Shown here: piece by piece, positions 16,958 to 26,636 of the stretch
Position numbering within the stretch: the stretch's first letter is position 1
How the letters are laid out: each line of letters opens with the position of its first letter
Assembly: GCF_030849505.1 (NCBI RefSeq)
Contig: NZ_JAUJFI010000037.1
Coordinates: forward strand, 1 to 40,696
Length of the DNA stretch: 40,696 nt
Reading direction: 5' to 3'
Origin: Azospirillum isscasi
GTDB lineage: Bacteria; Pseudomonadota; Alphaproteobacteria; Azospirillales; Azospirillaceae
The notes under the pieces: model-generated
The model's database searches: none
What the model saw: only the letters and a program-made list of their open reading frames with translations
What the model was told of the DNA's origin: nothing
Position numbers and translations under genes: made by a program

Positions 16958-18361
16958 TCAGCCGGCGCTGCATCCGCATGACCCGCTCCCGCAGTGCTGG
17001 CCGTGTTCATGCCCGTCCCCATGACCGTGACCTCCATGGCCGTGGCCATGCGCGTCGTGGTCCATCTCGCGGGACAGGAACAGGTTGCCGATCTCGAACA
17101 GAAGCTCGCGGGTGCCGCGGTAGCCGACATGGACCTTCAGCCCGGCGCCCAGGCGGTCGAACATGGGCAGGCCCATGCGGTGCAGCGGCACGCCGATGCG
17201 CGCCGCCCCCTGCCGCCCGTGCGAATTGGACACGATCAGGTCGGCGTCGCGGGCCAGCGTCTCCACGTCGGAATGGTCGCCGACCATGACCGTCGCGGCC
17301 TTCAGCTTCTCCAGGACGGCGGTCTGGGTGGGGGAGACGGCGGCGATGACCTCCGCCCCCATGTCCGACAGGAAGCCGGTCACGGCGTAGAGCAGGTCCG
17401 GCTCCAGCGCCACGGCGATCCGCTTGCGGCTGAAGAAGAAATGCCCGTCCAGCATGGCGTCCACCAGCGTCTCGCGCTGGCGCCGCAGCTTCGCCGGCAC
17501 CGGGCGGCCCGACAACTCCGACAGGGTGCGGACGAGGCGGTCCGACGCCTCCAGCCCGGTCAGCCGGTCGAAGAAGAGGCTGCGCACGTCGGTCTTCAAC
17601 TCCAGCGCGGCGGCGGCGACGCGCATGTGCTCGCCGATCACCAGCGTGGCTTCCGATGCGCCCATGGCGGCGATCCGCTCCACCGTCACGCCGCCCAGCG
17701 AGGTCGCCGTGAAATCGTCCGGCTGGCGGCCCGACATCGACAGCGACAGGTCGGGCAGAAAGATGGGCGACAGGCCGAAGCCCTCTATGATGTCGCGCAG
17801 TTCCTCCACGTCGCCGGGCGACAGGTGGCAGCCGGCCAGCACGTTGATCTGGCCCTTTACGGTGAAGTCCGCGGGCTGGACCACCTCCTCGACGATGCCG
17901 GTCACCGCGGCGGAGAAGCCGTCCTCGAAGCCGCCGGAGAAGTCGGGGGTGTTGGCGAAGACCAGCTTCAGGCCGGACAGCGCCGGGTTGCGCTGGCGGA
18001 ACAGCGAATACTGCCCGGCCATGTCCTCGCCCTTGGTCTCGGTCACGCCGGTGGTGGCGACGCCGATCAGGGCGGGGGCGTTGCGCTCGTGGATGGTGCG
18101 GACGGCCTGTTCCAGATTGTCGTAGCCGCCGAGGATCGTGGACACCTGATCCATCGCGGTGGTCTGGAGCGGGATGGCCTCGCGGAAATGGCGGACCAGG
18201 AGGACCAGCCCGAAGGCGGTGCAGCCCTGGCTCCCGTGGAACAGCGGCATGCAGCGGTCCACCCCGAGGAAGGCGAGCGCCGCGCCCAGCGGCTGGCTCA
18301 TCTTCAGCGGGTTGGTGGAGGCCGCCTTGGCGGAGTGGGGGAAGCGCTGGATGGTCCCCAT
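16958..18361 (-). CDS. nifN: NifN, FeMo-co scaffold subunit with His-rich tail
   Basis: 467 aa. Paired with NifE it forms the tetramer on which NifB-co is converted to FeMo-co. Cluster Cys are at Cys37 (DRCMPLFHG) and Cys47 (GSQGCTAFG). The ATG at 18361 is chosen because GGAGG is 10 nt upstream; a GTG three codons earlier overlaps the nifE stop but would abut the ribosome site. The last ~33 residues are unusual: nine His in alternating His-Gly, then three Cys (CGSGSCGC). This tail is absent from textbook NifN and looks like a metal-binding appendix. Confidence 0.95.
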   Translation of the reverse strand: MGTIQRFPHSAKAASTNPLKMSQPLGAALAFLGVDRCMPLFHGSQGCTAFGLVLLVRHFREAIPLQTTAMDQVSTILGGYDNLEQAVRTIHERNAPALIGVATTGVTETKGEDMAGQYSLFRQRNPALSGLKLVFANTPDFSGGFEDGFSAAVTGIVEEVVQPADFTVKGQINVLAGCHLSPGDVEELRDIIEGFGLSPIFLPDLSLSMSGRQPDDFTATSLGGVTVERIAAMGASEATLVIGEHMRVAAAALELKTDVRSLFFDRLTGLEASDRLVRTLSELSGRPVPAKLRRQRETLVDAMLDGHFFFSRKRIAVALEPDLLYAVTGFLSDMGAEVIAAVSPTQTAVLEKLKAATVMVGDHSDVETLARDADLIVSNSHGRQGAARIGVPLHRMGLPMFDRLGAGLKVHVGYRGTRELLFEIGNLFLSREMDHDAHGHGHGGHGHGDGHEHGQHCGSGSCGCSAG

Positions 18362-18366
18362 GGCGG

Positions 18367-19770
18367 TCACGCCTCCACCGGCTTGGCGTCCGGCTTGGAT
18401 TCCCAGGGAGCGGCGAGGCGCACCTGCCGCCAGATCGGGTTGGACAGGGTTTTGTCGATTTCCTCACACAGGTTGACGATGCCGTCATAGCCCGCGTAGG
18501 GGGTGTGGCGCTCCTGGTTCAGGTCGAGCCAGGGAACCTTGGCCTTCAGCGCGATGAACTGCGACCGGCCGCCGGACATCATGATGTCGGCCTCGCTGTC
18601 GCGCAGCATCTTGTAGATGTCGCGGGGCTTCAGGTCGTCCCACTGGTGGAATTCCTCGCCCTTCATCTTCTTGATGCGCTCCTTGTCCTCCTTGGTGGAC
18701 TTCTTGGTGGAGGTGCCGACGATGGTCAGCCCGGCGCCTTCCAGCGCGGTGACCATCGACCAGCTCTTCACGCCGCCGGTGAACAGCAGGACGCGCTTGC
18801 CGTCGAAGCGCGGCTTGTAGGGTTCCAGACGCCGCCAGACGCGGCTTTCCTCGCGGGCGATGACGCCTTCGGTGCGGTCGATGATCGCCTTGTCGGCGCC
18901 GCGCTCCACCAGCAGGCGGGCCATGGTGCGCAGCGTGTCCGACATGTCCGACACGCCGTAGAAGGAGCCTTCGAAATAGGGGATGCCCCAGCGCTCCTGC
19001 ATCTTGCGCCCGACATTCACCAGCGCCTGGGAGCAGACCACCATGGTCAGCCGCGCCCGGTGCGCCTGCGCCACCTCGTTGTAGCGCCCGTCGCCGGAGA
19101 TGCAGGACAGGATGCGGATGCCGATCTCGTCGAGCAGCGGCTTCACCAGCCACAGTTCGCCGGCCAGATTGTATTCGCCGACGATGCAGATGTCGGTCGG
19201 GGTCGTGACTTCCGGCTCCACCGTGCCGATGACGTGGTCGAGCAGCGTCTCGCCGGCCAGCTTGTTGCCCAGGTTCTTCGACCCGACGAAGCCCGGCGCC
19301 ATCACCGGGATCACCGGCTTGCCGAGCTTCTTCGCGGCGAACTTGCAGACCGCCTCGATGTCGTCGCCGATCATCGCCGGTACGCAGGTCTGGTAGACGA
19401 AGACCGCCGGCGGATCGTACTGCTGCACGATCTCCTTGATGGCCTTGTAGAGTTTCTTCTCGCCGCCGTGGATGATGTCGAGTTCCGACATGTCGGTGGT
19501 GAAGCCGGTGCGGTAGAGCTGCGAACCCGACGATTTGGTGCCGCGGTTGTCCCAGGAGTTGCCGAGGCAGGCGATCGGCCCGTGCACGAGGTGGGCGGCG
19601 TCGGCGATCGGCTGAAGCGCGATCATCGCGCCGTCATAGGCGCAGCCCCCGGCGGCGGCCCCCGGCTTCAGAGCCTTGGAGCAGCCCTTCTTGCGCTCCT
19701 TCTCCGATTTGGTCTGGTTGGTGGCGCAACCCGGCTCGTTGAAGACGTCCTGGAGCTTTTCCTGGAGCAT
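18367..19770 (-). CDS. nifE: NifE, FeMo-co scaffold subunit
   Basis: 467 aa. Homologue of NifD. Cluster-binding Cys43 (GGCAYDGAM), Cys68 (HGPIACLGNSW) and Cys129 (VYQTCVPAMIGDD) are in place. FeMo-co-pocket substitutions relative to NifD are as expected for NifE. GAGGAGG lies 7 nt before the ATG. First gene of nifE-N-X-DUF269-DUF683-fdxB-nifQ, driven by its own -24/-12 promoter 35 nt upstream. Confidence 0.97.
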   Translation of the reverse strand: MLQEKLQDVFNEPGCATNQTKSEKERKKGCSKALKPGAAAGGCAYDGAMIALQPIADAAHLVHGPIACLGNSWDNRGTKSSGSQLYRTGFTTDMSELDIIHGGEKKLYKAIKEIVQQYDPPAVFVYQTCVPAMIGDDIEAVCKFAAKKLGKPVIPVMAPGFVGSKNLGNKLAGETLLDHVIGTVEPEVTTPTDICIVGEYNLAGELWLVKPLLDEIGIRILSCISGDGRYNEVAQAHRARLTMVVCSQALVNVGRKMQERWGIPYFEGSFYGVSDMSDTLRTMARLLVERGADKAIIDRTEGVIAREESRVWRRLEPYKPRFDGKRVLLFTGGVKSWSMVTALEGAGLTIVGTSTKKSTKEDKERIKKMKGEEFHQWDDLKPRDIYKMLRDSEADIMMSGGRSQFIALKAKVPWLDLNQERHTPYAGYDGIVNLCEEIDKTLSNPIWRQVRLAAPWESKPDAKPVEA

Positions 19771-19804
19771 GACCTTGCCTCCTCATGGCTGGCCAGAAGG
19801 GGAA

Positions 19805-19820
19805 TGCATGGTGCGTGCCA
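19805..19820 (-). promoter_or_regulatory. Sigma-54 (-24/-12) promoter of nifE operon
   Basis: The minus strand reads TGGCACGCACCATGCA: a perfect -24 box with a TGC-type -12 box, the same -12 variant as the nifH promoter. Predicted start of transcription near 19795. Confidence 0.9.
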
Positions 19821-19836
19821 ATCGATCGGTTCGTGT

Positions 19837-19849
19837 TAACTCTTTGAAT
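19837..19849 (-). promoter_or_regulatory. IHF-like site, nifE promoter
   Basis: The minus strand reads ATTCAAAGAGTTA, 12 of 13 matches to WATCAANNNNTTR, between the -24 box and the NifA sites. Confidence 0.45.
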
Positions 19850-19877
19850 TATTGGAATTTGTCCGGTGCATGGCCTG

Positions 19878-19893
19878 TGTGCGATTGCTGACA
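19878..19893 (-). promoter_or_regulatory. NifA upstream activator site, nifE (proximal)
   Basis: TGTGCGATTGCTGACA is a perfect TGT-N10-ACA site about 58 bp upstream of the -24 box. Confidence 0.8.
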
Positions 19894-19907
19894 ATGGCCG
19901 CCCGGCG

Positions 19908-19923
19908 TGTCGGGTGTCGCACA
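19908..19923 (-). promoter_or_regulatory. NifA upstream activator site, nifE (distal)
   Basis: TGTCGGGTGTCGCACA is a perfect TGT-N10-ACA site, 30 bp (about three helical turns) from the proximal site, so both lie on the same DNA face. Confidence 0.85.
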
Positions 19924-19981
19924 GAGGGAGGCTGGCGGGTGTTTTCCCTTTGGGACTCTCCAAATAAGTGTTTTTGCAAGT

Positions 19982-19996
19982 AAGATTGATAATCTT
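19982..19996. promoter_or_regulatory. AT-rich palindrome AAGATT-GAT-AATCTT
   Basis: A perfect 6-3-6 inverted repeat in the AT-rich DNA between the nifE activator sites and the plus-strand 20050 gene. It could be an operator for that gene. It does not fit the FNR/Anr consensus TTGAT-N4-ATCAA. Confidence 0.4.
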
Positions 19997-20049
19997 GAAG
20001 CCAAGCAAATCGGATAAAAAACCTGTCGTGGCGAAACAGGAGGTTCGTG

Positions 20050-20619
20050 ATGAGCAGACAATCCGGCCAGGAGGCCGGCGCGGCGGAAACCAGCCCTGAC
20101 GGCGTGGATTCGGCGATCGCGTTGGATGACCAGCGGTGGTCGTGGCTTGCGGGCACCTACTGGTATGTGCCGGAGGTGTGCTTGCCGGCGCTTCGCCTGA
20201 AGAATTTCCGCGAAACCACCATCGAGACGGTGCAGGACCAGACCCTGTGGTGGTTCGAGGGCTTCGATGGCGGCTATCTGACGGGGCGCGCGGCGATCAG
20301 CATCGACGGCGGGGACTTCAAGTACCTCACGGTGTTCGGCTCCGTCACGCCGGACGGCGACGTGCTCCTGAGCTTCAGCCCGAGCGACGAGGACGGCGGC
20401 TCGTCGGGGGTGGGCACCGGCACGGACCCGCTGACGACCGGCTATGGCCGCCTGACGCGCTATCGGGGCGCCTGGGCCTTTCTCATGCAGATGACCAGCG
20501 GCACGAACGCCGTCGGCATGACCCATTGGGCCTACATGGTGCAGGCGACGCCGGACAGCGATGCGTGGACCAGCCTTCCCGGCGTGCCCGGCACCGGCAT
20601 CGGGGACGTCTTTTCCTGA
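20050..20619 (+). CDS. Hypothetical protein, 189 aa, divergent from nifE
   Basis: Not recognised. ATG chosen 6 nt after a strong AGGAGG; a GTG codon directly before is possible. The sequence is Trp/Tyr/Gly-rich with alternating beta-strand-like segments (WSWLAGTYWYVP, GGYLTGRAAISIDGG, YLTVFGSVTPDGDVLLSFS, GYGRLTRYRGAWAFLMQM, THWAYMVQA), suggesting a small all-beta protein, perhaps a lipocalin-like barrel (inference). No signal peptide. It is wedged between the nifE promoter and the end of nifK, which marks it as a candidate nif accessory gene, but I see no -24/-12 promoter on its strand. It converges on nifK with a shared hairpin between them. Confidence 0.8.
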   Translation: MSRQSGQEAGAAETSPDGVDSAIALDDQRWSWLAGTYWYVPEVCLPALRLKNFRETTIETVQDQTLWWFEGFDGGYLTGRAAISIDGGDFKYLTVFGSVTPDGDVLLSFSPSDEDGGSSGVGTGTDPLTTGYGRLTRYRGAWAFLMQMTSGTNAVGMTHWAYMVQATPDSDAWTSLPGVPGTGIGDVFS

Positions 20620-20647
20620 ACCCCGTTTTCCCGGCCTGAATGAAAAA

Positions 20648-20675
20648 CCGGAGCCCACCTTGCGGCGGACTCCGG
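20648..20675. terminator. Bidirectional terminator between nifK and the 189-aa gene
   Basis: A 12-bp stem with two mismatches (CCGGAGCCCACC at 20648-20659, GGCGGACTCCGG at 20664-20675) and a TTGC loop. On the minus strand it is followed by TTTTTC, so it should end nifHDK transcription. On the plus strand it is followed by CTTTC. Confidence 0.75.
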
Positions 20676-20730
20676 CTTTCCGGGGAAGCGGCCGGGCGGG
20701 GGGATGGAGACCCCGCGCCGGCCGGGGAAA

Positions 20731-22290
20731 TCAACGGACCAGATCGAAGGAGTAGTCGGTCTCGCCCACGATGTTCGTGTTCGCGTCCATGTCCTCGAAG
20801 ATCCGATCCAGGATGCGCACCAGCACGTTCAGAGCGCCCTGGTAGCCCCAGGTCGGGTAACGGTGATGGTGGTGGCGGTCGAAGATCGGGTAGGTCAGGC
20901 GGATGAGCGGGATCTTGGTGTCGCGCTCCAGATATTTGCCGTAGCTGTTGCCGATGATGTAGTCGACCGTGTCGGTGAACAGCAGCGAGCGCAGGTGCCA
21001 GAGGTCCTTGCCGCCGTAGGCCTTGCCGGACTTGCCGAACGGCGAGGCGTCGAGCACCTTCTGGACCTGCTTCTCCCACTTCTTCGAGCCCGAGGTGGAC
21101 AGGATGTGCACCGGCTCGGCACCCAGCTCCATCAGGAACTTCGACATGCCCAGGCAGAAGTCCGGGTCGCCGTACACGGCGAAGCGCTTGCCGTGCAGGT
21201 GGGTGTGGCTGTCGGCGATGGCGTCGACCAGACGGCCGCGCTCCAGCTTCAGCTCGGCCGGGACGGCCTTGCCGGACAGCTCCGCCAGCTTCAGGAGAAG
21301 CTCGTCGGTGGCCGCGACGCCCAGCGGGTAGTTGAACTTGGCGACCTGCTGGCCCTTCTCCTTGATGAACTGCAGGGACTGCGGGGTGCAGTATTCCTGC
21401 ATGGAGATGGTGGCCTTGGCGTGGACGGCCTGCTTGGTGGCCTCCAGCGGGGTGCCGCCGTCATACATGCGGTACTCGCCGTCCGCGGGGGTGTCGAAGT
21501 TGTCCGACACGTCCGACAGGATGGTCATCTCGATGCCGAACAGGCCGGCGATGCGCTTCAGCTCGCGGTTGTTGCCGACCGCATAGCCGTCGAAGCCCGG
21601 GATCAGGTTGATCGTCTCGTTCTTCGGGGTGTCGAAGTTCTCCGACGTGCCCCAGAAGTAGGTCAGAACACCCTTGATCATGTTGTCGTAGCCGACGATG
21701 TGGCTGCCGACGAAGGCCGGGGTGTGGGCGAAGGGAACCGGGAAGTCCTGCGGGACGCTTTCCTTGTTCTTCGCGTTGTTGATGAAGCCGGACAGGTCGT
21801 CGCCGATGACTTCGGCCATGCAGGTCGTCAGCACGGCGATCATCTTCGGCTTGTACAGCGAATAGGCGTTGGCCAGGCCGTCGATCATGTTGTTCAGGCC
21901 GCCGAACACCGCCGCGTCTTCCGTCATCGACGAGGAGACCGCGGAGTTCGGCTCCTTGAAGTGGCGGGTGAGGTGCGTGCGGTAGTAGGCCACGCAGCCC
22001 TGCGAACCATGGACGAAGGGCAGGGTGCCCTCGAAGCCCTGGGCCGCGAACATCGCGCCGATCGGCTGGCAGGCCTTCGTCGGGTTGATGACGATCGCCT
22101 CACGGGCGAAGTTCTTTTCCTTGTACTCTTCCGTCTTGGTCCACGCGGAAACCCGGGCGACCTCTTCGTCGGAGTGGCCGTACTCGAACTCGGTTTTCTT
22201 ACGCTCGAACAGCTCCTTGTATTCAGGCTGACGGAAGAGCGTAAAGTGGTCGATGACCTTGTCGGCGCTCTGGGAAACGGGGTGGGACAT
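20731..22290 (-). CDS. nifK: Nitrogenase MoFe protein beta subunit NifK
   Basis: 519 aa. With NifD it forms the alpha2beta2 MoFe protein that reduces N2. P-cluster Cys are Cys74 ([10 protein letters not shown]), Cys99 ([10 protein letters not shown]) and Cys157 ([11 protein letters not shown]). The ATG at 22290 has AGGAG 8 nt upstream; a TTG two codons earlier is in frame but less likely. It is 31 nt after nifD and ends before a hairpin with a T5 run. Confidence 0.98.
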   Translation of the reverse strand: MSHPVSQSADKVIDHFTLFRQPEYKELFERKKTEFEYGHSDEEVARVSAWTKTEEYKEKNFAREAIVINPTKACQPIGAMFAAQGFEGTLPFVHGSQGCVAYYRTHLTRHFKEPNSAVSSSMTEDAAVFGGLNNMIDGLANAYSLYKPKMIAVLTTCMAEVIGDDLSGFINNAKNKESVPQDFPVPFAHTPAFVGSHIVGYDNMIKGVLTYFWGTSENFDTPKNETINLIPGFDGYAVGNNRELKRIAGLFGIEMTILSDVSDNFDTPADGEYRMYDGGTPLEATKQAVHAKATISMQEYCTPQSLQFIKEKGQQVAKFNYPLGVAATDELLLKLAELSGKAVPAELKLERGRLVDAIADSHTHLHGKRFAVYGDPDFCLGMSKFLMELGAEPVHILSTSGSKKWEKQVQKVLDASPFGKSGKAYGGKDLWHLRSLLFTDTVDYIIGNSYGKYLERDTKIPLIRLTYPIFDRHHHHRYPTWGYQGALNVLVRILDRIFEDMDANTNIVGETDYSFDLVR

Positions 22291-22321
22291 GTTCAATACT
22301 CCTATCTTCCAGAGGCCGCTA

Positions 22322-23761
22322 TTAGAACGGAGCCTTCATGATGCCCCAGACGGGGTTGTTGATGGCCAGATCCATGTCGCGGGCGAAGATCGCGAACCCG
22401 TCGTAGCCGTGATACGGACCCGAGTAATCCCAGGAGTGCATCTGGCGGAAGGGCAGGCCCATCTTCTGGAAGACGTACTTTTCCTTGATGCCCGAGGCGA
22501 CGAGATCGGGACGGATCGCCTCGACGAACTTCTCCAGTTCGAACGCGGTGACGTCGTCGTAGATCAGCGTGCCTTCCTTCACATAGTGCGGGGTGCGCTG
22601 ATAGTCGTCGTTGTGGGCGAATTCGTAACCCGTGCCGACGATCTCCATGCCCAGGTCATGGTAGGCATCGACAACGTGGCGCGGACGCAGGCCGCCGACG
22701 TAGATCATGACCTTCTTGCCCTCAAGCCGCGGCTTGTACTTGGCAATCACGGCGTCGACCATCGGCTGGTACTTGGCGATGACCTTCTCCGCGTTCTCCT
22801 TGATCTTGTCGTCGAAGAGAGCGGCGATCTTGCGCAGGGACTCGGCGATCTGCGACGGGCCGAAGAAGTTGTACTCCATCCACGGAATACCGAACTTCTC
22901 TTCCATGTGGCGCGCGATGTAGTTCATCGAGCGGTAGCAGTGGATGAGGTTCACCTTCGCCTTCGGCGTGTTCTCCAGCTCGGCGAGCGTGCCGTCGCCC
23001 GACCACTGGGCGATCACGCGCAGGCCGATCTCTTCCAGCAGGATGCGGCTGGCCCAGGCGTCGCCACCGATGTTGTAGTCACCGATGATGGTGACGTCGT
23101 ACGGGGTGGAGACGAAGCCTTCCTTCGGCTCGGTCTTCTCGAAGATCCAGTCGCGGATGACGTCGTTGGCGATGTGGTGGCCCAGCGACTGGGAGACGCC
23201 GCGGAAGCCTTCGCAGCGGACCGGAACGACCGGCTTGCCCAGCTCTTCCGCCTTGGCGCGGGCGACCGCCTCGATGTCGTCGCCGATCAGGCCGATCGGG
23301 CATTCCGACTGGATCGAGATGCCGTTGACGAGCGGGAACAGGTCGTTGATCTCGGCGATCGCCTGGTGCAGCTTCTTGTCGCCGCCGAAGACGATGTCCT
23401 TCTCCTGGAAGTCGGTGGTGAAGTGCATCGTGCCCCAGCTGTCCACGCCGGTGTCGCCGACGTAGTAGTTGCGGCGGCCGGACCAGGAGTAGTAGCCGCA
23501 GCCGACCGGGCCGTGGGAGATGTGGATCATGTCCTTGATCGGACCCCACACCACGCCCTTCGAACCGGCGTAGGCGCAACCACGGATGGTCATCACACCC
23601 GGGATCGACTTGATGTTCGACTTGACGCCGCAGTCCTTGGCCTCGGCCTCCAGCACGTTCAGGTGCTTGGCGCGGCGCTTGCGCGACTTGTCGGGATACG
23701 CTTCGAGAACCTTGTCGACGAGACCCTTGACGTCGACGCCTTCGTTCACGGACAGGCTCAT
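22322..23761 (-). CDS. nifD: Nitrogenase MoFe protein alpha subunit NifD
   Basis: 479 aa. FeMo-co ligands Cys275 ([10 protein letters not shown]) and His442 (MHSWDYSGP), and P-cluster Cys62, Cys88 and Cys154, fall at exactly the canonical numbers when translation begins at MSLSVNEGV; this supports the start at 23761 over an in-frame Met seven codons earlier. AGGAG is 9 nt upstream. It catalyses N2 reduction together with NifK and NifH. Confidence 0.98.
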   Translation of the reverse strand: MSLSVNEGVDVKGLVDKVLEAYPDKSRKRRAKHLNVLEAEAKDCGVKSNIKSIPGVMTIRGCAYAGSKGVVWGPIKDMIHISHGPVGCGYYSWSGRRNYYVGDTGVDSWGTMHFTTDFQEKDIVFGGDKKLHQAIAEINDLFPLVNGISIQSECPIGLIGDDIEAVARAKAEELGKPVVPVRCEGFRGVSQSLGHHIANDVIRDWIFEKTEPKEGFVSTPYDVTIIGDYNIGGDAWASRILLEEIGLRVIAQWSGDGTLAELENTPKAKVNLIHCYRSMNYIARHMEEKFGIPWMEYNFFGPSQIAESLRKIAALFDDKIKENAEKVIAKYQPMVDAVIAKYKPRLEGKKVMIYVGGLRPRHVVDAYHDLGMEIVGTGYEFAHNDDYQRTPHYVKEGTLIYDDVTAFELEKFVEAIRPDLVASGIKEKYVFQKMGLPFRQMHSWDYSGPYHGYDGFAIFARDMDLAINNPVWGIMKAPF

Positions 23762-23814
23762 GGTGCCAGTCTCCTGCTGCACTCATTATCCGCGCTACTG
23801 CAGCGCGGGACCGA

Positions 23815-23866
23815 GCCCCCTCTCTCCCACCCCGCGCACATGGTCGAGGTGGGCTGGGGAGGGGGC
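23815..23866 (-). promoter_or_regulatory. Stem-loop in nifH-nifD intergenic RNA
   Basis: Outer arms GCCCCCTC/GAGGGGGC (8 bp) and inner arms CCCACC/GGTGGG (6 bp) form a stable hairpin in the 140-nt gap; a smaller CGCGCT/AGCGCG hairpin follows at 23791-23807. No T-run follows, so it is unlikely to stop transcription fully. It may protect the nifH 3' end and so keep NifH in excess over NifDK, as known for other diazotrophs. Confidence 0.6.
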
Positions 23867-23901
23867 CAGTTCAGAACTGCGCCCCGTGGGGGACCCAGTC
23901 G

Positions 23902-24789
<888 letters not shown>

Positions 24790-24865
24790 TTACTCCTTTG
24801 CTTGGGTCTACAGGGTGTCTTCAATTCCGGGGCGGCCAGCCCAGCGGCCGCTTCGACCCTCTATC

Positions 24866-24881
24866 TGCATGCCCCGTGCCA
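24866..24881 (-). promoter_or_regulatory. Sigma-54 (-24/-12) promoter of nifHDK
   Basis: The minus strand reads TGGCACGGGGCATGCA, a consensus -24 box with a TGCA -12 box. Predicted start near 24855, leaving a leader of about 70 nt before nifH. Confidence 0.93.
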
Positions 24882-24893
24882 GTTTGCGAAAAA

Positions 24894-24911
24894 ATTTCAA
24901 GTCATTGAAAT
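24894..24911. promoter_or_regulatory. Palindrome with IHF-like core, nifH promoter
   Basis: ATTTCAA-GTCA-TTGAAAT is a perfect 7-4-7 palindrome in an A/T-rich stretch. TTTCAAGTCATTG within it matches the IHF consensus at 12 of 13 positions on both strands. It sits between the -24 box and the NifA sites. Confidence 0.55.
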
Positions 24912-24950
24912 TGAATGGAAAATCAGATCAAGGACGGGCGCGGTCCCCTT

Positions 24951-24966
24951 TGTCGGGCCTGTGACA
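24951..24966 (-). promoter_or_regulatory. NifA upstream activator site 1, nifH
   Basis: TGTCGGGCCTGTGACA is a perfect TGT-N10-ACA site 70 bp upstream of the -24 box. It shares 7 bp with the next site, matching the overlapping activator pair described for A. brasilense nifH. Confidence 0.9.
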
Positions 24967-24975
24967 TACCCGACA
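24960..24975 (-). promoter_or_regulatory. NifA upstream activator site 2, nifH (overlapping)
   Basis: TGTGACATACCCGACA is a second perfect TGT-N10-ACA site overlapping site 1 by 7 bp; both cannot be filled by NifA in the same way at once. Confidence 0.85.
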
Positions 24976-24978
24976 AAC

Positions 24979-24995
24979 CCCGACATTTTGTCGGG
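24979..24995. promoter_or_regulatory. Outward-facing half-site palindrome CCCGACA-TTT-TGTCGGG
   Basis: A perfect 7-3-7 inverted repeat of the half-site CCCGACA, 3 bp beyond activator site 2. The 16-bp CCCGACAATTGTCGGG at the iscA-nifU promoter is a close relative. Confidence 0.6.
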
Positions 24996-25055
24996 TCTCT
25001 CGCAATGCAAACGGGGATGGCGAAAGGGAATGGCGGCGGAGGCCGTCCGGGCGGT

Positions 25056-26390
25056 TCAGCCGGCGGCGTGGTTCAGCGCGTCGCGGGCGACGACGAGGCG
25101 CAGCGCCAGCGCTTCCAACTCGTCCCCGTCCTGGCCCATGTCATAGAGAAGCTGGGCCAGCGACTGGCCGCGGGCGAGCAGGCGGCGCGCCTTGGCCGGG
25201 TCGGCGGGGCGGGCCAGGATGGTGCCGACCAGCCGTTCCCCGGAGAGGCCCGCCAGCGCGCGGATGCGTTCGGCCAGACGGCGCTCCAGCGTGTCGAGGA
25301 CCGGCGGGCGCCCGGCATGGTCCAGGTCGGTGCAGAACTGGTGCAGGGAACGGAGCTGGCGCAGCAGCGCCTCGAACAGCAGTTCGTCCAGGTCGCCGCC
25401 GTTTGCGGCCTTTCCGACGAGATCGAACAAGGTGTCGGAAAGCCGCCACGCCGCGGACAGGCAATCGTTCATCGCCTTGCGGTCGGCGGGTTCGACGAAG
25501 GCGTTGGCCTCCTCCCGGTGCTCCTCCTGGTCGTCCAAATTCCGCAGCGCGACGACGAGCAGCCCGTCCACCGAGGCCAGCGTGGCGAGGCTGGCGTGCA
25601 GCGCCTTGATGCCGCGGTCGGCGCCGAAGCCGTCCATCGCCTCCGCCGCGCGGCGCAGGGCGTGGCGGGTGAGGCGGCGCGACTGATAGACGACATCGCG
25701 CAGCGCGACGGTGGCGCCCAGCGCCTCCAGCATCAGCCGCCGGGCCTCGAAACGCAGCAGGGCGTGGGCGAGACCGTCCATCACGTTGGACGTGGCGTTG
25801 GCCGGATCGTCGTTCGCGCTCGTGTTCGGCGTTTCGCCGCGGACCAGCCGGTCGGCGTCGGCGCGGGCGTCCGCCTCGATGGCCGACACCACCGACAGCA
25901 CGGCCCCCCGCCCGGCCCCGCGCAGCAGGGCCACCAGGGCACGCAGGGCGCCGGCCACCTCCAGCGCGCTGGGGAGCCCGTCCTCGGCGGAGCCCTTGTT
26001 GTGGACGATGCGGTCGATCAGATGGTCGCGCAGGCGGGGAAGCAGCACGTCCAGGATGATCGGCGCGGTGGGGCGCAGCAGCGCCTCCAGCAGGCGGCCC
26101 TGCGGCTGGCCCAGCATGGCGGCCAGCGGATTGATCGGCTTGGGCACCAGGCGTGGGCGGTGCGGCTCCAGCAGGGCCAGCACCTCGTCGCCGCGCAGGG
26201 GGGTGAGCGTCCCGCGCAGCAGACGGGCGAGCGTCACCGCGTCGCGGGCTTCCTTCGCGCCGCGCAGCGGTGCCGGTGCCGCGGCGCCGCGCATCGGCAT
26301 CTTTTCCGAGACGGCGGAAGGAAGAAGAACGCGCGGGGGCTGTGCCGCCCGGTTGCGCGTCTCCTTTTCCTTTCGCTTCATCGGCCACAT
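25056..26390 (-). CDS. Hypothetical protein, 444 aa, between nifH and draT
   Basis: Not recognised. ATG preceded by GAGG at 7 nt; a second Met is three codons in. After a basic, probably disordered N-terminus (about 1-45) the protein is rich in Leu, Ala and Arg and looks entirely alpha-helical, like a helical-repeat protein (LLEALLRPTAPIILDVLLPRL, RLMLEALGATVALRDVVYQS, LDTLERRLAERIRALAGL). No membrane segment, signal peptide or catalytic motif. It is on the nifH strand, ends 60 bp from the nifH activator sites, and no terminator is visible between, so its transcript could run into nifHDK. Divergent from draTG. Role unknown. Confidence 0.8.
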   Translation of the reverse strand: MWPMKRKEKETRNRAAQPPRVLLPSAVSEKMPMRGAAAPAPLRGAKEARDAVTLARLLRGTLTPLRGDEVLALLEPHRPRLVPKPINPLAAMLGQPQGRLLEALLRPTAPIILDVLLPRLRDHLIDRIVHNKGSAEDGLPSALEVAGALRALVALLRGAGRGAVLSVVSAIEADARADADRLVRGETPNTSANDDPANATSNVMDGLAHALLRFEARRLMLEALGATVALRDVVYQSRRLTRHALRRAAEAMDGFGADRGIKALHASLATLASVDGLLVVALRNLDDQEEHREEANAFVEPADRKAMNDCLSAAWRLSDTLFDLVGKAANGGDLDELLFEALLRQLRSLHQFCTDLDHAGRPPVLDTLERRLAERIRALAGLSGERLVGTILARPADPAKARRLLARGQSLAQLLYDMGQDGDELEALALRLVVARDALNHAAG

Positions 26391-26636
26391 GGCCTTGCCT
26401 CGTCTTGCGGTGCGCTGAGTCCTCTTCGATCAACTATGGTGTCGCCTGACCATGCGTTCAAACGGATATTTTTCAGATATTTGGAGTAACCCGAAAGTTG
26501 TTTCGTCTCTTCGCCGGATTTGTTTCGGATTTCGAAATTCAGGGCGGGTGAGCCGGTGCCCCCTGCGATGACGCGGCCCCTTGGCGGACGCGCCGGTTCG
26601 CGGTATCCATGAAATAATTGTGGATTTGGGGACGCG

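Noticed and set aside
18367-18370. GTG start for nifN overlapping the nifE stop
   Set aside because: It would place GGAGG 1 nt from the start; the ATG three codons later has proper spacing.
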